From: CAZFLM01 sp964519955 | GTDB lineage: Bacteria; Armatimonadota; Chthonomonadetes; Chthonomonadales; CAJBBX01 | Length of the DNA stretch: 64,000 nt | Assembly: GCA_964519955.1 (NCBI GenBank) | Contig: CAZFLM010000001.1 | Span: forward strand, 205,899 to 269,898 | Reading direction: 5' to 3' | Shown: one piece after another, positions 18,797 to 27,059 of the stretch | Layout of the letters: the number at the start of each line of letters is the position of its first letter | How positions within the stretch are numbered: the stretch's first letter is position 1 | Position numbers and translations under genes: made by a program | The notes under the pieces: generated by a model | Database searches by the model: none | What the model saw: the letters and a program-made list of their open reading frames with translations, nothing else | What the model was told of the DNA's origin: nothing

Positions 18797-18840
18797 TCGG
18801 GGCCGGAGCATCGCTACGGGGCAGCTCCGGCCCCGATCTT
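18797..18840 (+). terminator. intrinsic terminator after chemoreceptor
   Basis: A 13-base perfect inverted repeat (18797-18809 with 18824-18836, TCGGGGCCGGAGC type), with a 14-base loop, is followed by TCTTT. It begins 20 bases after the stop codon at 18774-18776. Confidence 0.75.
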
Positions 18841-19390
18841 TGGTGTCGGGCCGGCGGCGGCGAGCGAACCGCCCCAGACCAGCCGATGCCGAGGCACGCC
18901 CGAACGCCTGGGGATCGGATGGGCCCGACCCGGCGGAAGCATCGAATGCTCCCGTGCACCCTGGCAGAAGAGGCATCGAGGCGGCCGACGCACGGGTCGA
19001 CGGCAGCCATAGCGAACGAGGGAGCCCCGACGAGGCCAGGACACCTATGCGCCGCCCAGGTGCCGCTCCCATTCGAAGCCGCAGAAGGCGTAGCTCTGCT
19101 CCGTTCCTCCTCCGGCCGCCCCTATCCTGGGTGCCGGTGGAGCTGACGCCGTTCCCCCTTGTGCCGGTCGGGCCGGACCAGGACCGTCAGGCGCACGGAT
19201 GCCAGCATGAGGGCGCGCGGGGACGCAGCCAGCAGCATCGCGGCGCGCGAGGCCGTCATCGTAGCCGAGCATGCGAGTCGGCAGTGTACGGCAGCGCGGG
19301 ACGCCAGCTCGCGGCCCCAGTGTCGCGGGTCCGCGCCGGAGCCGCCGGAGGCCGGGCGCGTAGCACGATCCCGCCTGCGCGAACCTGGCG
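18841..19390. other. 550 bases without a supported gene
   Basis: Overlapping open frames exist on both strands but show no recognisable domain, no Shine-Dalgarno site and arginine-rich shadow-like composition. It separates the chemoreceptor terminator from the convergent short-chain dehydrogenase gene. I see no repeats or RNA-like structure. Confidence 0.45.
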
Positions 19391-20377
19391 TCAGCCTTCG
19401 TCGAGATGAAGACCCGTCAACTGCTCGCAGAGCTGCCAAAGCCTGCCTGCATTGACCGGATCGGTCGTACTGGGGGCGACACCGTTCGTCAGCGCCGCGC
19501 CATCCTCGGAGTCCCGAATGGCGATGTTGTTGTCGGCCAAGTACACCCCACCCCGCCCGTCGAGGAGCGGGCTTGTGGCGGCCCAGACCATAGTGGCGGC
19601 GCCCTGCGCCACCGTCTTCCAGCCCTTCTCGGGATCGATGATGGGCTTGCCGTCCTCGTCGATCATGCCGAAGTCTCTCGCGATCTGAAGGTCCACGTGA
19701 CGTGCCAGACCGGTCTCGAGGATGCCACCGGGATGAACCGCGAAAGCCCTAACGCCGGAGTGCTGGCCGATGCTATCAAGGGCAACGGCAAAGAGGATGT
19801 TGGCCGCCTTGGACTGCGCATAGGCCTGCCAGGGGTCGTACGCGCGAACCTGGTAGTTGGGGTCGTGCAGCAGGCCGGCAACGCTCGCTCGGTGGTTGGC
19901 GGAACTCAGCGCCACGACGCGGGCGCCGCCTGCCGCGGCCAGCGCCGGCCAGAGGCGGACGGTCAACTGGAAGTGGCCCAGTACGTTGGTCGAGAACTGG
20001 CTCTCGAACCCTCGCGCATCGCGGGTCAGAGGGTTCGCCATGACGCCCGCGCAGTTGATCAGGATCTCGAGTTTGTGGGTGCGGGCGATGAGCCGCTCCG
20101 CAAAAGCATCGATCGAGGCAGGATCCATCAGGTCCATCGTGTCGAGGGTGACGCCGTCCAGTGCAGCGAGGCGCTTCCGCGCCTTCCCCACGTCGCGGGC
20201 TGGAACGACAACACGCGCGCCAGCGGACAACAGGACGCGCACGGCTTCCAGTCCGAGACCGGAGTAGCCGCCTGTCACCACCGCGGTCTTGCCGCTCAAG
20301 TCGATGCCACGAATGACGTCTTCGGCAGTGCTAGCCGCGGCAAAGGGAGAGCCAATCGGGGCTTGCGGAGTGCTCAT
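19391..20377 (-). CDS. short-chain dehydrogenase/reductase (retinol dehydrogenase-like)
   Basis: The 328-residue SDR has the Rossmann nucleotide motif TGGYSGLGLE (residues about 36-45) and the NCAGVM strand. The catalytic Ser lies in VALSSANHR and a YAQSK motif provides Tyr and Lys. The overall layout (long C-terminal region ending in GGVYLADNNIA) is like WW-domain oxidoreductase/retinol dehydrogenase-type SDRs. It should use NAD(P)H to reduce a carbonyl; the substrate is unknown. ATG 20377 overlaps the TGA of the TetR gene (ATGA), so it is translationally coupled to its regulator. Confidence 0.9.
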   Translation of the reverse strand: MSTPQAPIGSPFAAASTAEDVIRGIDLSGKTAVVTGGYSGLGLEAVRVLLSAGARVVVPARDVGKARKRLAALDGVTLDTMDLMDPASIDAFAERLIARTHKLEILINCAGVMANPLTRDARGFESQFSTNVLGHFQLTVRLWPALAAAGGARVVALSSANHRASVAGLLHDPNYQVRAYDPWQAYAQSKAANILFAVALDSIGQHSGVRAFAVHPGGILETGLARHVDLQIARDFGMIDEDGKPIIDPEKGWKTVAQGAATMVWAATSPLLDGRGGVYLADNNIAIRDSEDGAALTNGVAPSTTDPVNAGRLWQLCEQLTGLHLDEG

Positions 20378-20940
20378 ATCGCGCGTCTTCCTTGGAGCAG
20401 GGGTTGAACGAAGCGGTCGGCGAGAAGGTGCACGCGGCGCTCGAGTGCCGCCGTCGTCGGCTTGTCTATCAGGAGGCCGTCCAGGCACAGAAGGAACACC
20501 TCCGCTGCCGCGGCATCGTCCAGGATAGTGGCGACACACTGGAGCATGACTCGGCGGTGGTGTGCGGAGACCTGAGGGTCCACACGCTTGCAGACCTCGT
20601 GGAACTCGGCCGCCATCGGTGCCCCGACCATATCGGCCCAGGGCTCAAGCACCATCAGACGACACACCTCAAGCAGGCGCTCGCAGGGGCCACCCGGCGC
20701 CTCGGAAGCCCTCTGGGCATCCGGCTGCCGGGCGACCAGCCAGTGCTGGAACACGGCCGCGAAGATGTCTTGCTTATCCCTGAAGGCCCGATACAGCAGC
20801 GTGCGCGAGATGCTGGCTCGCTTGGAGATGTCGTCGAGCGACGTCTTGGCGAACCCGAAGTTCAGGAAGCACCACCGCGCCGCATTGAGAATGCTCACCC
20901 GGCGCGCTTCGGCCTCAGTGTCCGATACCTTTGGCGGCAT
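20374..20940 (-). CDS. TetR-family transcriptional regulator
   Basis: The 188-residue protein has the TetR N-terminal helix-turn-helix (ILNAARWCFLNFGFAKTSLD, then ISKRASISRTLLYRAFRDKQ) and an all-helical C-terminal ligand domain. It precedes the SDR gene with an ATGA overlap, the usual arrangement for a local repressor of a detoxifying reductase. The promoter just upstream contains a 24-base palindrome and appears to give a nearly leaderless transcript. Confidence 0.92.
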   Translation of the reverse strand: MPPKVSDTEAEARRVSILNAARWCFLNFGFAKTSLDDISKRASISRTLLYRAFRDKQDIFAAVFQHWLVARQPDAQRASEAPGGPCERLLEVCRLMVLEPWADMVGAPMAAEFHEVCKRVDPQVSAHHRRVMLQCVATILDDAAAAEVFLLCLDGLLIDKPTTAALERRVHLLADRFVQPLLQGRRAI

Positions 20941-20946
20941 GGGCTC

Positions 20947-20975
20947 ACTATGACATTGGACACGCTAAATGTCAC
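20947..20975 (-). promoter_or_regulatory. TetR-SDR promoter with palindromic operator
   Basis: On the minus strand GTGACA (20970-20975) and CATAGT (20947-20952) are 17 bases apart. The inverted repeat TGACATT (20951-20957) / AATGTCA (20968-20974) spans the whole spacer, as expected for a TetR operator. The predicted start of transcription falls at about the A of the ATG at 20940. No Shine-Dalgarno sequence is visible. Confidence 0.65.
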
Positions 20976-21362
20976 GATATCTCCAGCCAGGTGGACTGAC
21001 CCGCGCGGTGGTGCTGGCGGCTGGCGCCCCCACGTTCTTCCGCGCCGATGCCTGATCCAGGGAGCAACCCAGAGGCAACCCGGAGACATTCGGTTCGCGC
21101 CTGCGTGGGGTGCAGACACGAACGAGGCCGCGAATCGGGTGGATTCACGGCCTCTGAATGGGAGCCCGAAGGTGCGGCGCCCGCGAACTATCCGACGTTG
21201 CGCATGGAGTGCACGCTGAAGCCCAGGAAGCGAGGGGCGGACGGCAAGACCGGCGTGAAGCCTGGCCGCGCGCTCAAGTGCGATCGCGGCCTTCCGATCG
21301 TGGCGCTGCGCCCTGTCCTCGGCCACAGCACCGCCGGGCTCTGCTCCACGACGCCGGACCCG
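20976..21362. other. intergenic stretch with a terminator but no supported gene
   Basis: About 390 bases lie between the TetR promoter and the end of the membrane protein gene. A strong hairpin at 21124-21154 is the only clear feature. A plus-strand frame from the ATG at about 21204 has fairly regular GC-rich third positions, but it runs into the opposite-strand gene and matches nothing I know. Confidence 0.45.
21124..21154 (-). terminator. terminator of the 30223-21363 operon
   Basis: GAGGCCG (21124-21130) pairs with CGGCCTC (21148-21154). After one mismatch, GAATC pairs with GATTC, giving a 12-bp stem with a 5-base loop. It lies about 210 bases after the last gene. The flanking words (CGAACGAGGCCG, GAATGGGAGC) resemble those around the tRNA terminator at 30441-30470. 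Confidence 0.6.
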
Positions 21363-21827
21363 TCATCCGAGCCCGGCGCCCCTGATCAGCGTGGCGGAGA
21401 GCACACACGCCGCCATCCACGCGGCCGACAGGATCATGCCGCCGACCGCCGGCAGCGCCACCGTCCGCCAGCCCCCGCCGGACCGCGCGGCCGCCGCGCC
21501 CACCCCCGCCGAGGAAGCCATGATGCCCGCCGACGCGAAGGACTGCACCGCACTCCAACCCAGGTACAGCTCGGCCAGCGCCGCCAGGATGGTAAAGGGA
21601 ATCAGCACGACGACCCCGTCCGACAGGGCACGCGCCACGCCGCCGGGCTCCGATCGCACCGATGCGTTCGACGCCCAAACGATGCCGCCGAGGACCATGG
21701 CGAGGACCTTGCCGAAGATGAGACCGCCCGCCACGCCAAGCGCCACCACCAGGGCAGTTGGCCCGATGTGCCGCGCGACGAGTGCCCCCAGGACACCGAA
21801 GCAGACGGTCGATAGCGTGGTCCCCAT
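21363..21827 (-). CDS. small integral membrane protein, unknown
   Basis: The 154-residue protein has four hydrophobic segments (about residues 5-25, 28-50, 70-92, 122-145) and few charges. It is the last gene of the seven-gene envelope operon, 70 bases after the HEAT/zinc-ribbon gene. I do not recognise a family. Its Gly/Ala-rich helices suggest a membrane partner for the preceding products rather than an enzyme. Confidence 0.75.
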   Translation of the reverse strand: MGTTLSTVCFGVLGALVARHIGPTALVVALGVAGGLIFGKVLAMVLGGIVWASNASVRSEPGGVARALSDGVVVLIPFTILAALAELYLGWSAVQSFASAGIMASSAGVGAAAARSGGGWRTVALPAVGGMILSAAWMAACVLSATLIRGAGLG

Positions 21828-21897
21828 AGCGCCCCCTTCCGGGTCATTGGCCCCGTGTGCGTGATGGGCCTACCGCCTGTGGCGCTGCGTGCCGCTG

Positions 21898-23832
21898 CTA
21901 GCTAAGCGGCTTGCCGCAGGCGGGGCAGAACCGCGACTCGGGCCGGTGCCCGGCCCCGCAACTGGTGCACTGGTTCGCCGGCGTCACCGGCTGGCCGCAC
22001 GCGTTGCAGAACCGTGCGCCGGGCCGGACCTCCGCGCCGCAGGATCGGCAGACAGCCGGTGCGGCCGATGCAGCCGGCTGAGGCGCTTCGGCGGGGCGCG
22101 CTGGCTGCTCGGGCTGTGCCGCAGCCGCGGCCTGGCGCGCCAGTTCGGCGGACACCATCGAGGGAACCGCGACGCTCGGCGGGCCAGCCGCCGACCAGTC
22201 AGGAGCCGCGGCGTCTGCCCCGAGGGAGCGGGCCAGCATGTCGACCAGATCACCGGCGCCGAGCAGCGTCAACTCGACGGCGCCCTGGGCGATCGCGCTC
22301 ACATCCGCGACGACCGCGCCGCCGGGCGTCCGCCAGCCGCCCACGCGCAGCGTCTCCACTGCGCCGCTCGCGGCAACGCTCCGAACCACCCCAAACGACG
22401 CGCTCGCAAGGCTCAGTCCTCGCACGGTCAGGTCGAGGTCCTCGCCCAACACGTAGACGTCGCCGTCCGTCGAGGCCGCGCCGGCGGGCAGCCGCGTCAG
22501 CAGCCCCTTGGCGTCCAGCGACGCCAGCGCCGCAGATAGGCGCGCCTCCATGCCCTGAAGGACGGCGTCCGGCACAAGCGCTCGGAAGAGCGGCACAGCC
22601 CAGATGAGGCGCTCCGACCTCGTGCCCGCTGACCATGCCGCCAGCACCTGCGCCAGCGTCGCTCCGGTCGGCCGCCCCATCGCCCGCGCCGCCCTGCTCA
22701 GCAGGTGCGCCTCTGCGATCGAGTCGGCCATGGCCAGCACTGCCCAGAACTCGTCGGCCGGAAGCGTGGTGCGCAGCGGCGCGACGGCCGGTTCGGCCCC
22801 GGCCAGTTCCGCGAGCAGGGCTCCGACAGGACCGTGCACGGAGTGCGGGCCGCGCAGCGTCACACCGTCGGCCGCTAGCCTGACCTCGAAGCCGGGCGTT
22901 GCGGCATCGGCGTCCGGCCACGCGTATTGCCCGATGCGCTGGACCTCGTGATCGGCGCACATGACCGCCAGCGTGCAGCCCGGGCAGGCAAGTGCCTCCA
23001 GAGCCCACACCCATTCGCCGCTCAGGCGGTCTGCCAGCGACTTCATCCCAGCGGGATCGGCCGGGCCAGCCGGCCTGGCGATGCGCGTCAGAGGCGACAA
23101 CGCGCCAACCGACGCCTGCAGTGCGTTCGCCAGCGAGGCCAGACAGGTCGTCGGGAAGACGACCTCCTGGAGGCGGGCGGTCAGGTCCGTCGCGGATTCC
23201 GTCGGCATGGCAGTTCTCCTAAGGCGGCGCGCCGGCAGAACAGGCAGCACCGCGGCCGCGGCCAGCGTGTCATGGTGGACGCGGCGGCGCACCTCGTCGG
23301 GCGAGCCGACATCTCCGATGAGCCTGCGGAAGCGGCTGTCCCATTCGGATGCCATCAGGCCGGAGCACATGAGCAGTGAGGTGGCCGCGGTGGCCCGCAC
23401 ATCGGGGTCAGGGTCGGCGAGCGCGCCATCCAAGAGGATAGCCCGGGTCTCGTCGGCGTCGAACAGCCGCAGCGCGGCAACGGCGCACAGCCGGCCCTCC
23501 GCGAGCGCCGACGCAGCGACCTCACGGACAGTGTCCCCGCAGGTTTCGTCGCCGGTCAGCCGCCACAGGGCGACCGCCACCTGAGCGCGGAACTCGCCCG
23601 TGCCCGATGCGGCCGCCGCGCGCAGCCGGGGCACACACGCCGGATCGGCTGCTTCGGCAAGCGCGCGGGGCGCCCTGGGATCGCCACGCTCCAGCCGCTC
23701 CAACGTCAGCGCCACGGCGTGGTCTCTCTCATGCGGATCGAGTCGCCGCAGCGTGTCCAGATCGTATTCGTGCAGCCACTCAGGTCCGACGGCATCCAGA
23801 CTGGCAGCGTACTGGTCGAGCAGATCGCTCAT
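21898..23832 (-). CDS. HEAT-like repeat protein fused in frame to a double zinc-ribbon protein, unknown
   Basis: The 644-residue frame has two parts. Residues 1-208 are helical HEAT-like repeats (ALAEAADPACVPRLRAAAA, then REVAASALAEGRLCAVAALR, then GALADPDPDVRATAATSLL). From Met209 a second, unrelated region begins (MPTESATDLTARLQ). It contains a CPGC pair and helical segments (LPADEFWAVLAMADSIAEAH) and ends in two zinc ribbons (CRSCGAEV..FCNACG and CTSCGAGH..FCPACG). A strong AGGAG lies 7 bases before Met209, so the second half may also be made as a separate 436-residue protein. The gene starts 9 bases after the toxin-like gene. A HEAT protein in that position could be an immunity or binding partner; this is inference. 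Confidence 0.72.
   Translation of the reverse strand: MSDLLDQYAASLDAVGPEWLHEYDLDTLRRLDPHERDHAVALTLERLERGDPRAPRALAEAADPACVPRLRAAAASGTGEFRAQVAVALWRLTGDETCGDTVREVAASALAEGRLCAVAALRLFDADETRAILLDGALADPDPDVRATAATSLLMCSGLMASEWDSRFRRLIGDVGSPDEVRRRVHHDTLAAAAVLPVLPARRLRRTAMPTESATDLTARLQEVVFPTTCLASLANALQASVGALSPLTRIARPAGPADPAGMKSLADRLSGEWVWALEALACPGCTLAVMCADHEVQRIGQYAWPDADAATPGFEVRLAADGVTLRGPHSVHGPVGALLAELAGAEPAVAPLRTTLPADEFWAVLAMADSIAEAHLLSRAARAMGRPTGATLAQVLAAWSAGTRSERLIWAVPLFRALVPDAVLQGMEARLSAALASLDAKGLLTRLPAGAASTDGDVYVLGEDLDLTVRGLSLASASFGVVRSVAASGAVETLRVGGWRTPGGAVVADVSAIAQGAVELTLLGAGDLVDMLARSLGADAAAPDWSAAGPPSVAVPSMVSAELARQAAAAAQPEQPARPAEAPQPAASAAPAVCRSCGAEVRPGARFCNACGQPVTPANQCTSCGAGHRPESRFCPACGKPLS
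23206..23220 (-). promoter_or_regulatory. internal ribosome-binding site and start codon
   Basis: AGGAG (complement of 23216-23220) stands 7 bases before an in-frame ATG at 23208-23206, inside the HEAT/zinc-ribbon frame. This is as good as the true start sites around it. It suggests either a recently fused pair of genes or one transcript giving two products. Confidence 0.6.
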
Positions 23833-23841
23833 GGTATCGTC

Positions 23842-26391
23842 CTATCCGCCCAGCGCCCGAACGGCGCGCGTCAGTTCCCACTTGCCCTCGCGCATGACGT
23901 GGATGCGGACGCTGCGCACGGAGGGGTTCCTCAGCAGCACGTGGACCTCGTTCCGGTTGAAGACGCTGTCGGATCGAAGACCGTTCTGGAGGTAGACGTC
24001 CACGTCGCCCTCCGCGCCGAGGGCAAACCGTTCGGATGTCTGCGCCCAGATCTGGCGCGCTTCGGGCCACGGTCTGCCCTCGGTGGCTTGCGCGGCCCAG
24101 GCGCCCAGCTCCGTGTCGCCGATCGACGCGCCGGCTTCGGATGCGGCCCTCGCGCCCTCCTTGCCGGACCAGAACACGCGGCGCCCCGAGGGCGTCTGCA
24201 TGCTGGCGCCGGTGGGCACATGCCCCACCATGCGAACGCCGCGTGACGCCGCCGGAGCCGGGCCAAGGCGCCTCGAGAGCGTCTCCTGGCGCACGGCGTC
24301 GAGCCGCTGTCTCACGTGCTCGGACCAGTCCACCTCCTTGCGCTCGTACCGGCCAAAAGCGCGGTTGATCCACTCCCCGCCCGACGTAGCACCCAGTCGT
24401 GCGCCGAACGACGTAGCGGGAACCTGGGTCGGCTCGATCTGGTCGGCGGCCAGCGCCGCGATCTTGACGGCCGCAGCGGCGACGGCCCACAGCCGCGTCT
24501 CGGCGCCAAGCTCCTCCGACGTGAAGATCGACTGGATCTCCTCGATGGGCAGCTTCTCCTTCGCCCACTCCCAGGCCATGGTGGGTGCGACATCCTTGGT
24601 AGTCCTAACGGCCCCCATCGCGACGGCGAGCGCGGCCCGCGAGTACTGCCCCTTGCCCACCGCGTCGAGGAACTCGCTCTTCTCGAACGGGGCGTACCGA
24701 TCGGCCGCATCGCCCGCGATGCCCTGCACGTCGTCGATCAGCTTGCCGGGCTCGTGGATCACCTCCGCTGTCAGCTTCGCCAGGTCCACGATGCCCGAGA
24801 CCGGCATGCCGATCTTGTCCCACACGACGCTCTTGCCGTACTCCCAGACGCCGGTGCCGACTTCGCCGGCCGTCTGCCATGCCGTGCGCCCAGCGGCCTT
24901 GGCGTACTCGCCGGCGGTGCTCAGCATGCCGGGTCCGTCTTCGGGCCTGACCACCACCGCGTCTCGCAGCCTCTGGCGGGCCTCCGCCCACTTCTCCGGG
25001 ATCACGCTTCCATCCGGCGTAAACGCCGTGTTCCTCACGTCGTCGAGCACGGCTGCCAGACCGGGATTGGTCGAGGCGCTGACCTGCGTCAGGCGGCCCA
25101 TCCACCGGTCGGCGTCCTGCTGGATGGCCAGGGCGCCTTGGGGCCGGTTCAGGCCCTGGTCCACCGCCGCCTTGGCGCCACCGGCGCCCTTCGCCGCAGG
25201 CGGTCGCTTGACGCCCTGCTCGGCGTCCTTGCCCTTGGCCTGCTGATCGGCAGAGCGCTCCTCCTGGCCGTCGTGCGGGTGGGTGGGTCGCGGCTTCGTC
25301 GGCACGGGTGGACGCAGCGTGCCACCTGCGACTCCACCCAGAACACCTCGCAGCAGGATTGCGATCAGGGCGGGAGTCAGCACTCCGGCGACTCCCTGGG
25401 CGAGAGAGCCAGGCCCCGGCACGCTGCCCACACCCGCCATGCCAGGGATCGGGGCCTGCGCGGTGGTGTCGCCCTCGGCGGTGGTCGACAGCGCGGTCGT
25501 CACCTTGCCGGTCACGTCGATCCTGAGCGTGGACTCGGCGCCCAGCCCGGCCTCGTTGCCGAACGTGATCTTGAACGTGTTCGGCACGCCCGGCGCCACG
25601 GAGCAGTAGCCGGTGAACTGGCCGGCATCGTGCTGAAGCTGCCCCTGCTCCAGCTTGCCACCCTCGCTGCGCATCAGCAGGCTGGCGGTGATCCGGCTGG
25701 CGCTCGCAACGGTGCCCGCGACGTGAAGCTGGCCATCGCGAACCGCCGCCTGGGTCACGCGGATCTCGACCCGGTCGGGGGCCGCCGGGAGCGCCGCGCC
25801 CGCGCCGAAGCCCTCGCCGCTGTTGTCGAGGTACTTCTGCTTTACCCACGCGTCGCGCTCCGCCGGGGTCTTCCACCGCAGCAGGTCGTCGCCGCCGACG
25901 GGATGCGGGTCGACCTGGCTGCCCTCCAGCGTGTCGAACGACCACGACCTGGTCTGGGGAGCCCAGTGCATCCGGCAGACGACCGGCGTGGTCTGAGTGT
26001 AGGAGCCCGAAGTTATGCCCCCGACCTTGTCCGCCGTCAGGAACACGAAGTTGCCAGTTTTGCCACCCGTCCAGTGGCGCCGGTAGACGTGGACGTTGTC
26101 GAAGCGGAACCACGTGTAGTCAAGCTGCGTGCCGGCGGCCTTGTGCGGGGTGGTGGCGGAGCGGGCTGCAGCGTCGATCTCGGCGTCACTCGGCACGCTG
26201 GGCAGGGCGTCGCCGCCGGGGTAGCTGCTGGCCTGGTAGTGCTCGGCGCCCGGCGCCCCCGTCGGTGTGCCACTGAACGGGTTCTGGGCCGATGCGCAGG
26301 CAGCCGCGACGCCCAGCACGATCGCGAGCGCACCTGACGCGATGGCGCGGCGGCCCTGACCGCCCACTCCAGATGCTGGTGCTGTCGGCAT
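23842..26391 (-). CDS. secreted/membrane-anchored protein with polymorphic-toxin-like C-terminal domain
   Basis: The 849-residue protein starts at ATG 26391 (GGGAG 7 bases upstream), avoiding an arginine-rich extension. It has a signal peptide (hydrophobic ASGALAIVLGVAAACASA, cleaved before QNPFSG). A Trp/Tyr-rich extracytoplasmic region reaches about residue 330, and a hydrophobic segment (VLTPALIAILLRGVLGGVAG) lies near 345-370. A basic/Pro linker follows, then helical regions. The C-terminal domain (residues about 735-849) contains RRVFWSGKEGARAASEAG, EARQIWAQTSERFALGAEG and FNRNEVHVLLRNPSV. That pattern (Trp-Ser-Gly, Ser-x-x-Phe-Ala, Gly-x-Val, Glu-x-x-x-Leu-x-x-Asn-Pro) resembles effector domains I recall at the C-termini of polymorphic toxins. 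Activity is unknown. The next gene begins 9 bases later. Confidence 0.7.
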   Translation of the reverse strand: MPTAPASGVGGQGRRAIASGALAIVLGVAAACASAQNPFSGTPTGAPGAEHYQASSYPGGDALPSVPSDAEIDAAARSATTPHKAAGTQLDYTWFRFDNVHVYRRHWTGGKTGNFVFLTADKVGGITSGSYTQTTPVVCRMHWAPQTRSWSFDTLEGSQVDPHPVGGDDLLRWKTPAERDAWVKQKYLDNSGEGFGAGAALPAAPDRVEIRVTQAAVRDGQLHVAGTVASASRITASLLMRSEGGKLEQGQLQHDAGQFTGYCSVAPGVPNTFKITFGNEAGLGAESTLRIDVTGKVTTALSTTAEGDTTAQAPIPGMAGVGSVPGPGSLAQGVAGVLTPALIAILLRGVLGGVAGGTLRPPVPTKPRPTHPHDGQEERSADQQAKGKDAEQGVKRPPAAKGAGGAKAAVDQGLNRPQGALAIQQDADRWMGRLTQVSASTNPGLAAVLDDVRNTAFTPDGSVIPEKWAEARQRLRDAVVVRPEDGPGMLSTAGEYAKAAGRTAWQTAGEVGTGVWEYGKSVVWDKIGMPVSGIVDLAKLTAEVIHEPGKLIDDVQGIAGDAADRYAPFEKSEFLDAVGKGQYSRAALAVAMGAVRTTKDVAPTMAWEWAKEKLPIEEIQSIFTSEELGAETRLWAVAAAAVKIAALAADQIEPTQVPATSFGARLGATSGGEWINRAFGRYERKEVDWSEHVRQRLDAVRQETLSRRLGPAPAASRGVRMVGHVPTGASMQTPSGRRVFWSGKEGARAASEAGASIGDTELGAWAAQATEGRPWPEARQIWAQTSERFALGAEGDVDVYLQNGLRSDSVFNRNEVHVLLRNPSVRSVRIHVMREGKWELTRAVRALGG

Positions 26392-26440
26392 CACCGTACT
26401 CCCTCGTCTGCTCCCACGTCCGCTAGCCGATGGCCAGGCA

Positions 26441-27043
26441 CTATCGAGCGCCCAACACCGACCAGCCGAGAAGCACCACGCCGCCGCAGGCCGTAGAGAT
26501 GAGCGCGCTGAGAACTCGGCGGCCACCTGTCAATTCGTCGTTCACCGCCATCATGGGGTGGAGCGCCCACAGCACGCCCGTCACCCCGAACGCGATGGCG
26601 GTGTCCAAGCCGAGCGCCAGGTTGGCGAGGACCCCGCAGACCCCGTAGACGAGCGCCGGGCTGTAGGCAAGCGCGTAGGCGCGCATCGTCCAGTCGAGGG
26701 CTCGCTCGGAGCGAAACGGACGTGACAGGAGCCACGCCAGCAGGCCGACGAGGCCGACCCCGGCCGTGCCGAAGACGGCGCCGAGGACGAGCAGGCCGAT
26801 GATGCTCCCTGCGCCGGCCTTCCCGGCACGTGCGAGGTCGAGCCCGGTCTGCAGAAAGAAAAGCACGAAGGCCGACCCGGACACGAGCATGGCCTCCCGC
26901 CAGGTTGCCTCGGCCGTGGCCTGCTTGAGGGTCCCGCCGGGGTTCAGCATCATGCCCAGCACGGCGCAGGCCATCGATCTCGGTGCAGACGCAGCCGCGG
27001 GGGCATCGGCGGGAGCGGCAGGCGTCGGAGCCGGTTCACTCAT
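26441..27043 (-). CDS. Yip1-like integral membrane protein
   Basis: The 200-residue protein has a Pro/Ala-rich cytosolic N-terminus, then MLNPGGTLKQATAEATWREA. Five hydrophobic segments follow, the layout of bacterial Yip1-family proteins. Start ATG 27043 is preceded by GGAGG. It lies 16 bases after the zinc-ribbon protein and 50 before the toxin-like gene. Yip1 proteins are membrane-shaping or sorting proteins in eukaryotes, but their bacterial role is unclear. Here the likely role is at the membrane with its operon partners. Confidence 0.75.
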   Translation of the reverse strand: MSEPAPTPAAPADAPAAASAPRSMACAVLGMMLNPGGTLKQATAEATWREAMLVSGSAFVLFFLQTGLDLARAGKAGAGSIIGLLVLGAVFGTAGVGLVGLLAWLLSRPFRSERALDWTMRAYALAYSPALVYGVCGVLANLALGLDTAIAFGVTGVLWALHPMMAVNDELTGGRRVLSALISTACGGVVLLGWSVLGAR

Positions 27044-27059
27044 CTCGTCCTCCGGGTAC

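Noticed and set aside
18841..19390. Small genes in the spacer after the first chemoreceptor
   Set aside because: No ribosome-binding sites, domains or hydrophobic patterns; overlapping frames on both strands look like noise.
21155..21362. RNA gene upstream (minus strand) of the 21124 hairpin
   Set aside because: The flanking words resemble those around the tRNA-Met terminator, but no cloverleaf, tmRNA or RNase P-like fold could be found.
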